A DNA stretch of 64,000 nt. Source: Beta vulgaris subsp. vulgaris. Taxonomy: Eukaryota; Streptophyta; Magnoliopsida; Caryophyllales; Amaranthaceae. Made by a program: the position numbers and the translations under genes. The stretch covers positions 17,403,582 to 17,467,581 of the forward strand of contig NC_079206.1 in NCBI RefSeq assembly GCF_026745355.1, given 5' to 3'. Of the stretch, positions 36,101 through 49,700 are shown piece by piece. Every line of letters begins with the position of its first letter. The first letter of the stretch is position 1. The notes below the pieces were generated by a model. That model made no database searches and was not told the origin of the DNA. It saw only the letters and a program-made list of their open reading frames with translations.

Positions 36101-39100
36101 TGTAACTTTATTTCACCCACTAACTTTTATTAAAAAAAAATTCACCCACCAACTCATTACTCAATCACTCGAGAAACAGAAAACACGGAGGAGTGAAGAC
36201 TGAAGATGCGTGACCAGTGGCACCGTTGCCACCGTCTGCTCTCGGAAAAAACTTCCGGCAGCTCAATACTCAGAAATCACACCAACCGACTCGCCTCATC
36301 CTCCTCAATAAAAGCCCAATTTCCAATTTCCAGATCTAGGGTTTACCATTTGAACCCTAGATTTGAAATTTTCTCTCCTCCTTTGCCAAACTCGACCCTT
36401 GATTGCCGACACTTTATGGATACACGTATCGACACCCATTCCCAAGCGTGTCGCGCGTCTTGTCGGGTAGACATGCGACACTGGAGGTGGAAGAGGGTGT
36501 CGGAGTAACATAGTTGGCAACTATGTCGAACACAGGTAAATGTCTAAGTATCCAAGTCCGACTTGGCTATTTTCTTAAAAGTTTCCATGATTTTGGCCTA
36601 TATTGAAGTGTCAAAGTGTCCACAGTTCACACCCATATCAGATGTTAAGGCACTTGAGGCTCTGACATAAGTACTTGCGGTGAAATGCAGAGTCCGAGTA
36701 ACATAGAGCTAAACTATGATAGGTCGGAGTAAACATTTGGGGAGTTGGAGAGATATATGATAATGGTACTTGGAATTATGATGTTTAGATCATTAGGTTT
36801 CTACAAGAAATAGAGTAGCTTTTATCCAAACTATTTTCCACTCTATACTTCGCCGAAACCAGCCTAAGTATAGTGAAATCATACGCAAATAATATAGCTA
36901 AGAATACTTAATGACAAGAGACGCTTACATATTCTCAAATAAACAAAACTGAACATGTCGTGACTACTGCTTGTTAGATTTATATTGCTTAGGTCAAGCA
37001 GAGAGAGGGGGGGGGGGGGAGACAGAGGGGGAGAGAGGGAGAGAGAGCGAGAGGGATAGGGAGGGGGGGAGGGAGGGAGGGAGGGAGGGAGAGAGGGGGG
37101 ATCAGTGGCTCAGCGCCCTTATACGTGTTCCTGGCACTAAACTAGAAAAAGGCAACAAGAATCAAATCGCGAAAAGAAAGGAGACAGCTCCCTTACCAAA
37201 TATACTGAAAATGCCCTCCTTGTTTTGGCTTACAATGTCCATTCCTCTCACATCAGATAGCAGATACGTGTTTAACCCCTGCACCAAAACGATTTGATAC
37301 CCTGAAGGAACGATTAGTCGTTTAATTTAACAGAGTAGACTTTCAAAATTGCTGTCAAGATTAAACAGCAGAAAAAACAAACAGGAGAAAGAATTTAATA
37401 CTCAATAACCCTGAGGTCAAAAAGATTCATATGGCAACCTTTTCCTCCATAATTTGTGCTTGCAGTAACCTTAAGATTTTGTATCCTTCAAATAATATCA
37501 CAATAACCTCGTAATTAATAGATACATGTGCTAATCAGAATTCTCATAAACGCTCTTGCTAAGTTATGTGATTTTTGCATTTCATGGCATATGTTGCATT
37601 TACTTTTAACTTTTGTGCTTTACCCAAAGTTCCTAATATTAAAATATACTTCCTCCGTTTTTTAATAAGTTACACTGAGAGAAAGTGGGGGAATACCAAG
37701 GAGCCAAAAGCCAAAAAAGGCTATTAAAAACTTTCCTAAACCCTAAACCTCTGCTGGCGTAGGTTAAGGTGCTTCGCTAACTTGCGCCTCTTAGATTATG
37801 GGCCGGAAAAAAAGGTGACCACGCCAGTGGCTAGCTCGTCGGCTCGGGGAAAACCTTGTGAGACACCACAGACACAAAATCAACAAACTTTAGAGAGGGA
37901 GAGAGAGAAATCTAATGAAACAGTAACTGAAGACATTACAATCTTAGCGAGAACTCCGGTGGAGATAGAGAGCAACATGGAGCAAAGTAAGAGTATGGAG
38001 GGTGATAAGAACAACTTTAATGATGCAGCGGAGCAAAAATGAAAGTCCTTTACAGCTCAGAGTCGAATATCTGACAAAGGTATGGGTCTTAAGTTCATCC
38101 CCCCTGTTTTCATTGATGGAATTCCGACTGCTAAGCTTGATAAAATCGAGGTTGAAAGAATGAGTGAGAGTTGGTTAAATGCTGTTGTAGTTTATGTAGT
38201 TGGGCAAAATCCAACTCTGAATGCTATTTCTCAATATGTTAAAACTCAGTGGCAATCCCAGGAAGACCACAAGTGTTTAAACATGATGAAGGCTTCTTTA
38301 TTGTTAGAATGAAGACTAGGGAGGAAAGGGATTATTTTGTTTTCAGGGCCATTTGTTCTATGGTAAAGCCATGATAGTTAAGCAATGGAGTGCTAACTTT
38401 AACTTTCATGAGGAAGTATTGAAGGTAATTCCTATTTGGGTAAAGATGCCTAACCTTCCTCTGAATTGCTGGGGAGAGAACTATTTGAGCAGGATAGGAA
38501 GTGTGTTAGGTGTCCCACTCTATGCAGATGAATGTACTAGCCAAGGCTTGAGAATTTCTTATGCAAGACTGTTGATTGAAATGGATATAACACAAGAAAT
38601 ACCTAAAGTGGTGGCAGTTGAAGACCTTAATGGTGTTGTTTTTAAACAAAAACTAGAGTATGACTAGGTTCCTACCTTCTGTAAAAAATGTCAAGCAGTG
38701 GGTCATAATTGTGGAGGAAAGCCTGTAGCTAATAGTAGAGTTGTTCAAAGGTGGATTCCTAAGAAGGTCTTGCCTGTTGAAAAATCAGTAGTTCAGCTCC
38801 CTTCCATAATTGAAATTGATGCAGAACAAGTAGTGGAAAACATGGTGCAAGATAAATCAGGGGAGGTTAATGTGGTTTCAGAAGAGACTACTGTTACTCC
38901 TATCAATACTCCTGTTAACATTCCAGCTGCAGATGAAGGAGAATGGAGATTGGTTACAAGAAAGACAAAAGACAAAGGAAAACAGGTGTATAATCAGAGT
39001 GGAATGTAGCTGCTTTTTGGATCAGGTTTACCTGGGAGCTGTCCTGGGGGTGCTAGGGGACCTAATCCCTATTTGTCATAATGAAGGTTACAACATGGAA

Positions 39101-42100
39101 TGTGAGGGGTATGAATGACCCTGTCAAAGTGAAGGAAGTCAAAAAATTTCTTCACTCTCAGAAAATCTCATTATGTAGTCTTTTTTAAACAAGAGTAAGA
39201 CAGCAAAATAGTGTGAAAATACAAAAAAAGTTTGGTAATAGGTGGAGTTGGACTAACAACTATACTTATTCACCAAGAGGTAGAATTTGGGTTGGCTGGT
39301 TGAATAATGATGTGAAGATTAATGTCCTGCTTGTTACAGAACAAGTTATTGCTATGGAGGTTCAGAACAGTTATGGGGTGATCCTATTTAAGATGGCTGC
39401 TGTGTATGGGCTTCATACAATTACAGATAGGAAGGTGTTGTGGGAGGATCTTTACAATTTTGTATCAGTGTGTCAGGAGCCTTGTATACTGATAGGGGAT
39501 TATAATGCTGTCTATAATGCCCATGATAGATTGAATGGTAATGATGTTAGTGAAGCTGAGACAGTTGATCTTAGAAACTTTGTCCTGAATGCTCAGTTGA
39601 TGGAAGCTCCTACTACTGGTCTTTTTTACTCTTGGAATAATAAGAGTATAGGCCCTGACAGAATATCAAGTAGGATTGACAAAAGTTTTGTTAATATTGC
39701 CTGGATTAATCAGTATCCTGATGTGGTTATAGAGTACAGTGCAGCTGGCGTATCACATCACTCACCCTTGATTTTTAATGTTGCTAAGCATCAAGATGAA
39801 GGTGGTAGACCATTCAAGTTTTTGAACTTTCTTGCTGATCAAAATGGATATATTGAAGTAGTGAAGGAGGCTTGGGGTTCAGCTCAACATAGATTTAAAA
39901 TGAAAAATATTTGGGTGAGACTTCAAGCAGTTAAAAAAGCTTTGAAAGGTTTTCACTCAAAAAATTTCTCTAAAGCTCATTGTCAGGTGGAGTTAAGAAG
40001 AAAATTAGTTGTTGTTCAAGCTTTGCCAGAGGTGACACAGTCTAGTGAGTTGCAAGAGGAAGAAAAGAAACTGATTGCTGAGCTGAGAAAGTGGTCTAGT
40101 ATAGATGAAAGTATACTGCAACAAAAAGCAAGAATTCAGTGGTTGTCACTAGGAGACTCTAATTCCAAGTTCTTTTTCACTGCAATAAAAGTGAGAAAAG
40201 CTAGGAATAAAATTGTGATACTTCAGAATGATAGAGGAGAACAGCTGACAGAAAATTCTGAAATTCAGAATGAAATATGCAATTTTTACAAGAGTTTGCT
40301 GGGGACAAGTTCTAATCAGCTGGAGGCAATTGATTTGAATATAGTGAGAGCTGGGGCTAAATTAAGTGTTACTGCTTGTGAGCATCTAGTGCAGCCTATC
40401 ACTATACAGGAGATAGATCAAGCTCTGGCTGCTATTGATGATGCAAAAGCTCCACGCTTGGATGGTTTTCACTCAGTTTTCTTCAAGAAGAGTTGGCTGG
40501 TGATTAAACATGAGATATATGCTGGTATAATGGATTTCTTTGCTAATGGTTTTATGCATAAGCCTATCAATTGTACTGCTGTAACAATGATACCAAAAAT
40601 TGATGATGCAAAACATGCTAGAGATTATAGGCCCATTGCCTGCTGCTCTACTCTCTACAAAATAATCTCTAAAATATTAACAAAGAGACTGCAAGCTGTG
40701 ATCATAGAGGTGGTAGATAGTGCTGAGACAGGATTCATACCAGAGAGAAATATTGGTGATAACATTCTCTTAGCTACTGAGCTCATAAGAGGTTACAATA
40801 GAAGACATATCTCTCCTAGGTGTGTGATCAAAGTTGATATCCGAAAAGCCTATGACTCTGTAGAATGGGTTTTTCTTGAAAGTATGCTCAAAGAGTTAGG
40901 CTTTCCTAGTATTTTTATTGGGTGGATTATGGCCTGTGTAAAGACAGTGTCTTATTCCATCTTACTGAATGGAGTTCCTTCTGTTCCTTTTGATGCTAAG
41001 GGCTAAGACAAGGAGACCCTTTGTCTCCTTTCTTATTTGCTTTGAGCATGGAATATTTGAGTAGGTGCATGGGTGATATGTGCAAGGATCCTGAGTTTAA
41101 CTTCCATCCCAAATGTGAGAGAATCAAGCTGACTCATCTCATGTTTGCGGATGATTTGCTAATGTTTGCTAGAGCTGATGCAAGCTCCATCACCAAGATC
41201 ATGAATGCTTTCAATTTATTCTCAAAGGCTTCAGGGTCTTCAGGCAAGTATAGAGAAAAGGTGCATCTATTTTGGTGGTGTTTGTCAGGAAGAAGCAAGT
41301 CAATTGGCTGAGCCATTTAGGTACCTTGGAGTCCCTCTAGCATCAAAGAAACTTAACTTCTCACAATGTAAACCCCTCATTGATAAGATTACAGCAAGGG
41401 CTCAAGGTTGGGTAGCTCATTTGCTAACTTATGCTGGAACAATTGGTGAAAACTATTCTTAGCAGCATGCAAAATTATTGGGCCCAAATATTTCCATTGC
41501 CTAAGAAGCTGATAAAGGCAGTTGAAACAATCTGTAGAAAATTTCTATGGACTGGAACAGTGGATACTAGCTCTAAGGCTCCTGTGGCCTGGGATTTCTT
41601 GCAACAACCAAAAAGTACTAGTGGACTAAATAACTAACATGGTGTTATGGAACAAAGCAGCAGTTCTTAAGCTTCTTTGGGCTCTGGCTTTCAGGCAGGA
41701 TAAACTGTGGGTTAGATGGGTGAATGCCTATTACATCAAGAGACAAAATCTAGAAAATGTTATTGTTAGCAGTAACACTTCATGGATACTTCGGAAAATT
41801 CTTGAAGCTAGAGAATTGTTGGTAAGAACTGGAGGATGGGAGACAGTGAGCACTCAATGGAAATTCAGCATAAAGAAAACCTATAAGCTCCTCCAAGAAG
41901 ATTATAAGAAGATTATGACAATGTGGTCTGGAAAAGGTTACTTTGCAATAACCAAGCTACTCCAAAAAGCAAGTTTATTCTATGGCTAGCCATGCTCAAT
42001 AGGCTAGCTAAGCAGAAAGAGTGAGTAAGTGGAGTAGGGATGTCAGTCCCCTTTGCAAAATGTGTGGTAATGAGATTGAAAATGTGCAACATCTGTTTTT

Positions 42101-45100
42101 CAAAATGAACTAGAGTTGGTTATAAAAAGAGCTCGCAGCACCAAGGATAGAAGTAAGTTGTTTGTTATGATGTAGACAGAGGCTTTGTATGCCATCTGGT
42201 TACAGAGAAATGCTAAAGTGTTTAGAGGGTCAGATGTAAATCCCAATCAAATTGTTAGAAGTATAATTTTTAGAATTGCAGTTAGATGTAGTGAGAAGCA
42301 AAAGCAAATGCTAGTGATGTAAGCAACTGCTTTGGTTTTTTGGTTGGCATTAGGAGTAGTCTGTTACTCTAATGCTGTAGATTGTACCACTTTTTTTTTT
42401 GGTTGTCAATAACAATTTTGAATTGCCAAAAAAAAAAGGAATACCAAGGAGCCTAGAGAGAGAAAGTTGGGACCACTTGTTCAACCAATCAAATTTGAGT
42501 ATTGGATAAAGTAGGTAGGTGAAACAATTAAATGATGGCAAAGATGTAATAAATGAGAAGTATTTTTTACTACTTTGAGCTATGTGTCACTTATTGTGAC
42601 ATTTCCCTAAAAGGAAAAACATGTCACTTATTAAAAAACGGAGGAAGTAGATCTTACCATAATTTGATTCCTGATCTTACGTATTTCATGTTGACTGTTG
42701 AGGTTCCGCTTTTCATTTAACACAGCTTCGAGCTAAAGAAAAGATATTAATCTTATATCTTATGTTGGAGAGACGGTATCATTTCTTATGTATATTTGTT
42801 AATAGATTCTCCTCATTGTTCTACTATTTTTTGTTATAAAATTTCTCAGATTTATATATTCGAGTGCAACACTTACAAGATTTCAGAATTGACAAAGTCT
42901 AATATTTCTATTCTATTATATCTTTATTCTACTCAAAACTGAGAAAGCATAAGATGAATATTTACCACAATTATTTATCATAAGGAAAAGGGTTTATGTC
43001 TAGCCAGAGGCTTCTCAAGTACTCCCTCCGATTCTTTTTAGTTTACTCACTTCACTTTGGGGAAGAACCAAGGAGGAAGTACAAAAGTATGATAGAGAAA
43101 CTGAAAAGATGGGGAAAAAACTGAAAAGTGACAGAGAAACTAATAAGTGAATTAAAATATTGAAAAGTGGATGACATGGGTGGAAATAGAGGAGAAAGTA
43201 GATGGAACATGTTACCAAGAATAGAAAAGGCAAGAGTGTGTAGATTAAAAATAAACAGACCAAAAAGAAAAGTGTGCAGATTAAAAAGAAAAGGAGGGAG
43301 TATCAATGTTAGCACCTGAATTTTGTTAAACCTAAGGATACTGTAAGAGGAAATTGGATATGTTGTGAGGTTCCACAAGCCTCAACCATGACCACCAACT
43401 ATAGGACAAAGATTATCATGCGAATAACCATAAAAAAGAAAGGAAAAAAGATTAATCATGTAAAATTCCCAACAGGAATCATACCTATGAGAATAAACAG
43501 ACCAAGAATCCCACAATATTTTGGATGTATATTAATTGCTGACGTCAGAAGAGAGACTGCAGCAAGAGTGAAAAAGAAATTCCAGTGCACACCATATTCT
43601 CCCACATGGACCTAAAAAGACAAAACAACTGGCACATGTTGTAAGTGTCTCTTCTACTAACAAACAATGCAATACAAATTCAAAAATTAAAAAAAGAAAT
43701 GTTTTCCATTGAGACACCCTCAATATAAGTCAAACCAACAGATAGATCAAAAAATATCCAACGTCTACTCATTTGCCAAGTTTATAATCTCATCTCAACC
43801 CAAAGAAGATCACTAACAAATCTACAATAACTCTATAAGGTCTTCAATAAATATGTATGATTGCAAAACGGAGAAACTAAACCCCTTCAAAAACAATACT
43901 AAAGTATATGCAATCTTCACCTGATAATCCACTCCAGTAGTTGAAGCTAGACGAGCCACTCCCAATAAGATCAACGGACAAGTAGACTGAAGGGCTGTCT
44001 TCCATCCTCTGTGATCAGATAAGCAACACTAGTAACCAATCCAGATAATTAAAATCTGATACTTTTTTAATAGGATTACAATTCAATATATAGCAATAAA
44101 AGCAATGAATAAGATAAACATAAATTCAAGATCAAATTCATTCCTCAAGCCATAAATCAACTAAGCCACAGAAGAATAAATTTAATGTCTATCAAGTATT
44201 TCAAGGTCTTTGAGTATCATGAAGATGCAAAAGCATTTTGTTCTAGATCCTACCTTACCCTTTTAGAAACTGCACCACCTCCTTTATACAGACACGTGAA
44301 GCAGTCATATGAAGGCATTGCAAGTACAGATATACTTTTCGCAAGCCCCGCCAAAGAAAATGCAAAATAAAGCACAGAAGAATTTAATTTCAACTTACGC
44401 CTCTGAGAACTATAAGGAAAAGAACATTGTGAAGTCTAGGAAAGCAACTTTCAAAACTATAAGTAACGAAAGTTAATATCCCAAAGGACATTACTAGTTC
44501 AGATACACTGGAAATATATTGCAGATGCTTCAATAAAGAGGAGGGAGACTGGACAGACATCAAAGACAGCTAAAAATCCAATTCTGTCCACCTTTTAGGC
44601 TTCTATATTTGTTCAATTTAATCCACTTCTGGTTCTAGCAATTATACCCTTACCAATAAATTCATTTCTGGAACCTAAGCCGTTTCTTCCAATGAAATAA
44701 ATTTTTTTCTGCCCAAATGATCCTCAACATTTCGGGGATGCCACATAGTTCACGCTTAGCAACAACAAAACGGACTCACCCTGAATGCACATTACGCGCC
44801 TGTCGTGAAACCAATGCATTTGCCACCACAAATGATCCCACTCCTAGATCCATCTGATACAAACAAATTAAAAGGCATCCATTTCAATGGATATTAGCCT
44901 AAAGCTGATTTTTGAAGACCAAGTCACAGGATTTCGACTAGACAGCCAGAAAAGTAAATCAATATATGTAGTACGTCGCAAAAATTTAAGAGTTAATAAA
45001 ATCCCTCTGTTTCGTAATATAAGGCGTCCATGCTTTCAACATTACATTGGACCGTTACATTCTCTTGGCTTATATTAATAAAATTAAAATATATAAAAAT

Positions 45101-46702
45101 TTATATAAGTACTTTTCAATAAAAATTTAATGCTAGTATTGTTTTCTTTATAGCATATGTATATATATATGGAAAAAAATTAATCAATCAGAGTTCAACC
45201 TCAAAAAACATGCATGCCTTATATTTTACAATAATGGGGATATTGTAAATCTCATTATGATTGCACAAAATTTGTGTCTTGTTATTATTTGTTTTATGCA
45301 CTACATCAGACACCAGCCTCTAATGGTGTCAAGTTTTTGAAGAGAAAGAGAGGCTCTTAAGATGTCAAAGAGGGAACCTAGTTACTCAGTGAGAGGGACA
45401 ATGCAAAAAGGCCAAGAATTTTTGCATTTTCTTCTTTTCCTATTCGATCTCAAATTGTGATACCTAACCATCTCACTCATCATCCAACTTCTTCCACAGT
45501 ATATGCAATTGACAAGAAAACCAAGACTGACTTCCCAAGAGTCACTCCACTTAAGAGGCCGAAATAGGTATCCTGAAATAGGGAGTTTATTTGGTCATGC
45601 CTATTCAATACTGTAATTTATAATTCAATAAGCTAGGGCCCTCTTACTTTTTACCTTCAAAAAATAGTTTTGATTAGTTCAAAAAAGTACCAGTAAGTTC
45701 AAATAAAAGCTACATGAGTTTAATCTACAACTAGAGTAAGTCCTAAAGAAAGTTTTAGTAAGTTCCAATAAGTTCTGATGAGTTCCAATATGTTCAAAGA
45801 AGTGGATTTCAGGTGACATGAACGGAGCCTAAAAGTGAAAAAGATACTTGAATCTGCAACACCCTTACCCAACTAGTTCCATAGGACTCTGTCTTTGCAT
45901 ACTTTCGAGGGAATATATTGAAGTCAACAGCAAGTATACATAGACATGTAATTATCATCTGCAGTAAAAATCCTTGTGAGACAAAAGGGACATTATGAGA
46001 ACAACGGAAATGAATCAAAGAAGATTTTCATCAAATAACGAAACATAAACAAATTGAGATTTGTACCATGACGACTCTAAATGATGATATACTTTTTTCT
46101 ACAGTATCACGTGGTTGGAAGCTTCCAGAAGAAGAAAAGGTGATGTATCTGTCCATGCACAAGAACATTCGAAGGTTATAAATAAATATATTCATAATAT
46201 ACCAGTAATCATCAAATTATGTTGCTTTGCATGGCATAGTAGTACCTTTTGGATAACAAGCAGAAAAGAATAAAGAACGTCGATAGTAGTGCTAGTTTAA
46301 ATATCCATTCTGACAAAACCTGGGATATTAATCAGCCTTCTGTTACTGAAAATTATTGAAACTTGAGCAGAATACATGTACAATCAAGAAAACAAATCTC
46401 AAAGCACATATATGAATGCTGCCAACTAGTTCAAAATTCACAACATATATCCCAAGAATTCAGAGTCTGATTGCTGCCCAGAGTTACAAAGATGAAAATT
46501 TATGGCTTCTATCTCCTTGTTTTTTACTAGTACAGCTTATAAGGCTTTACGGTGCTAAAAGCACAATGCACTCAAATGAGTCAAATACTCAAATCCATAC
46601 TCCAAGAGGGAATTAACAAAGATACACAATACAGCCAAGTCTTCAACAATACAACCTGAACAATAGCGATATATATATATATATATATATAATATATATA
46701 TA

Positions 46703-46743
<41 letters not shown>

Positions 46744-49700
46744 ACCCTCTTGCTGTGTTTCTAGTACGATATTATATGTGTCTATCACTGTCTACTTCAA
46801 TTTTTACTTTAATTTACAAGGGACATATATGTCTGACTTCAGCAATATCTAGAGGCCCATCTTCTGCTAGTTCTTCACCTCTTAAAGACGAAGCAGGACA
46901 TAGGCTTCTATGAAAGTATATCAAAAAAGTAACTGTTCCCTGATGTGCATTCACAGTGAAGTTCTGACAAGATCATGAATAAGATATTAGATTACAGGCA
47001 TAAAAAGGGTCTTACAACTAAGCGCTGTTTCAACAGCATATATTTGTGGCTGCAATACATACTTCACAAGTGACAGCCTTTTCCATGAATAATTAAATAC
47101 TCAGCCCGCAGCAAATTATTGACTTGGTGCCATTATGCATCTCTAATTAAATAATTGGATTAGCCAACCAATTTGTATTCTTAGTTCTTAAACACATGTC
47201 ATAAGAAGTTTGTCAATCTAACATATGAAGCAAAGTTTTTTTTATACAAAGCCACATGTCACAGTTGACAGACTAGTTGTGTACATATATTTTGGGGCAG
47301 ATTAGTGTCACTTCGTGTTGTTTTCTTAATATATTATGTTCTGTATTTGTTGCACAAATGGAAATAGGCAGGCCAGGATCATAGCCTCAAGGATTTAGAC
47401 GCCTCACAGGCGCCCGTCACATGTTGTTTTAGAGCTGTCTCAACATTGTCTGAGGAAACGAGTATCTATTCACCACCGAATATCCACAATTTGAGCATTG
47501 ATTGGGTCCTTGGTGGGGCACAATTGCAATTCAGGTTCGTTCGGTGAGGGGTAATTTTGTGGCTGCTTAAAACCCAGGGCGGATTCAAAGTTTAGAGACA
47601 CGTTGAAATTTTGGGATGAAGTAAGAAGAAATGTTAAGGTTAAAACAGATGAAGTTGCCAAAGAGGAAGCATGATGTGGAACCGAGGAGGGGTGATCGGC
47701 TGTGCAAGCACTTTGCCGGTTGTTGGGCGGGTGTGGAAGGGCAAGTTGGTTGTGTCATTTGTGTGAGGAGACACCACTTGTCCAACTGTTAATCGCAATG
47801 AGTTTTCTAGTGACATAAGCAACATGGAGACGATGATAAGCAAACCTAAGAGATCCACACAATGACTTTTGCAGCTTAGGTGGAGGAGATTGTCACGGGT
47901 TGACAGTTTCCCATGCCACTGGGTAGCTAGTCCCATATGAGACAGCTACTATGCCTGTGTGCTTGTACTAATACATATTTGTTTGGTGCAGGTAAGTGTC
48001 ACTACGTGTTGTTAACTTGCTATAATGTGTTTTAAGCCTGTAGCAAAATTGCGGTAGGCTGAACCTAGGAAATTCAGGCGCCGCAAGGGATATCTGTGCT
48101 CATTCCATGACTTGCATCTCTCCTGAGATATAAAAACAGGAAGAAGCTCATATGAAACCCGCACTTTGAAGACTTCCACAGATGGCTTTAATAACGTAAA
48201 GTGTAAGCCAATGCAGTGCACAAACAATTAGACTTCTGAAAAACCCAATCAAGACACTCATGATATGCAGATTAAAAAAAAAAGCATGTGACTTAATACT
48301 AAGATAGCAGACATATTTTTCCAAGCAAACCCACCTTCTCATGACCACTAATGGGCTAGAATTAGAATACTTCTCTAGCAGAAAAAATGACCAGTCAATT
48401 ATTCAACAATAATGTTATACATGACTTGAACAAAATTAGGAGGCAAAGAGGAAAAAAAGAGGCACCAACACTGGTAAAGTTCATGATGGACAATATTAAA
48501 GCAGACAAGGAGATGTATACATGAGGCCATCATACTTAATTTTTAAAGCTTTATATACGGGACTATGGCACACTTACAGTGTGAAGTAAGAGAACAGGAA
48601 TAACAATGAAGAGAAAATCCACAGTCATTGTCACCATGTAGGCACTGGAATACTTTGATTTGGCTGAATCAATATCATCTTTCTTTGACAACCTCTGTGA
48701 AATATGGGAAACTGAAAAAAGAAGATCAGTCTTCTAATCATCTCCCCCGAAAGAACAAGGATGCTTGCACACATATTGGAAGACATGAGAATAGACATAA
48801 GGCTCAATATTTCTACGTAAACTAGTTTGTTACTTTCTCCCCTTCTGATAAGGATTACCATACAAATAAAATGCTTCACACAATGTCATAGTGACATAAA
48901 CAGACTTTAGAAGGATTATGTAACAGCAGTTTTGAAGCTTGATGGAAGATGAGAAAACAAGATAGCAGAGCTTCTGGAGACACCAAGTCAATGTTGCATG
49001 AGAGTTTTGAACTTGGTCATCATGAAATATAGGCAGAACAGAAACAGGAGCAAAAAAGTGCAGATTAAGAGGTCACTAATATTATGGTTAGCAAACTCCA
49101 ACACATCAGTTTTGCATGTTCTCAGCTGTAATGGGTATGCAAACTCAAATCTCTCCCTCTACTTCGAATGCCGAACTGTGCGACTCTTGTGCATGTCGTA
49201 GGTGTTTAGAAAATGATAGTCCAAGCACCAAGACAAAGGTCACAGGCATTTTCTGACCCTTCAACCTGAAGCATATCATAGGTATTGATTATGTTGAAAA
49301 ATGAAAACCACAGTCCAATCAAAGGCTCACACTTGCAGCCTTCTAGGCGTATGGACTGCATGATCCGTACAAAGCAGATGAACAAATGGCATTGTGAACA
49401 AGGTATTTTTTTATAAACTTTACAGAGCAACATTGATGAATTACTTCCTCCATTCTTTTTTAATTGCCACGTATCTTTTTATGGTCAAACTCGACAAACT
49501 TTGACCGTACATATATTCAAATGTAATCAATATTAATTATCATATGACACATTATTAGATTCATCTCAAGGTGTATTTTCCAGATATCAACTTTGCATAA
49601 TTGTTGTTTACACGTAATTCACGAAACTAATGGCCAAAAATTGTATTGGAGTATGTGAACAAGATAAAGAGGAAGTAATGACCAGGTAAGTGCTAAGTTA

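Larger units (their letters stand above)
37706..42437 (+). mobile_element. L1-type LINE, near full length, 16-bp target duplication and poly-A
   Basis: The 16-bp sequence GGAATACCAAGGAGCC flanks the element exactly (37,690-37,705 and 42,438-42,453). The 3' end is a run of ten A. The 5' region, ORF1 and ORF2 are all present over 4.7 kb, so the insertion seems full length. It runs antisense to the host PIG-W gene. The ORFs are now broken by frameshifts and a nonsense codon. Confidence 0.92.
37647..42649. mobile_element. Stowaway-like MITE split by a LINE, PIG-W intron 10
   Basis: The left end TACTTCCTCCGTTTTTTAAT (37,647) is inverted at the right end ATTAAAAAACGGAGGAAGTA (to 42,649). Removing the LINE and one target copy leaves about 250 bp, a normal MITE. 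The MITE was therefore in the intron before the LINE arrived. Confidence 0.85.
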
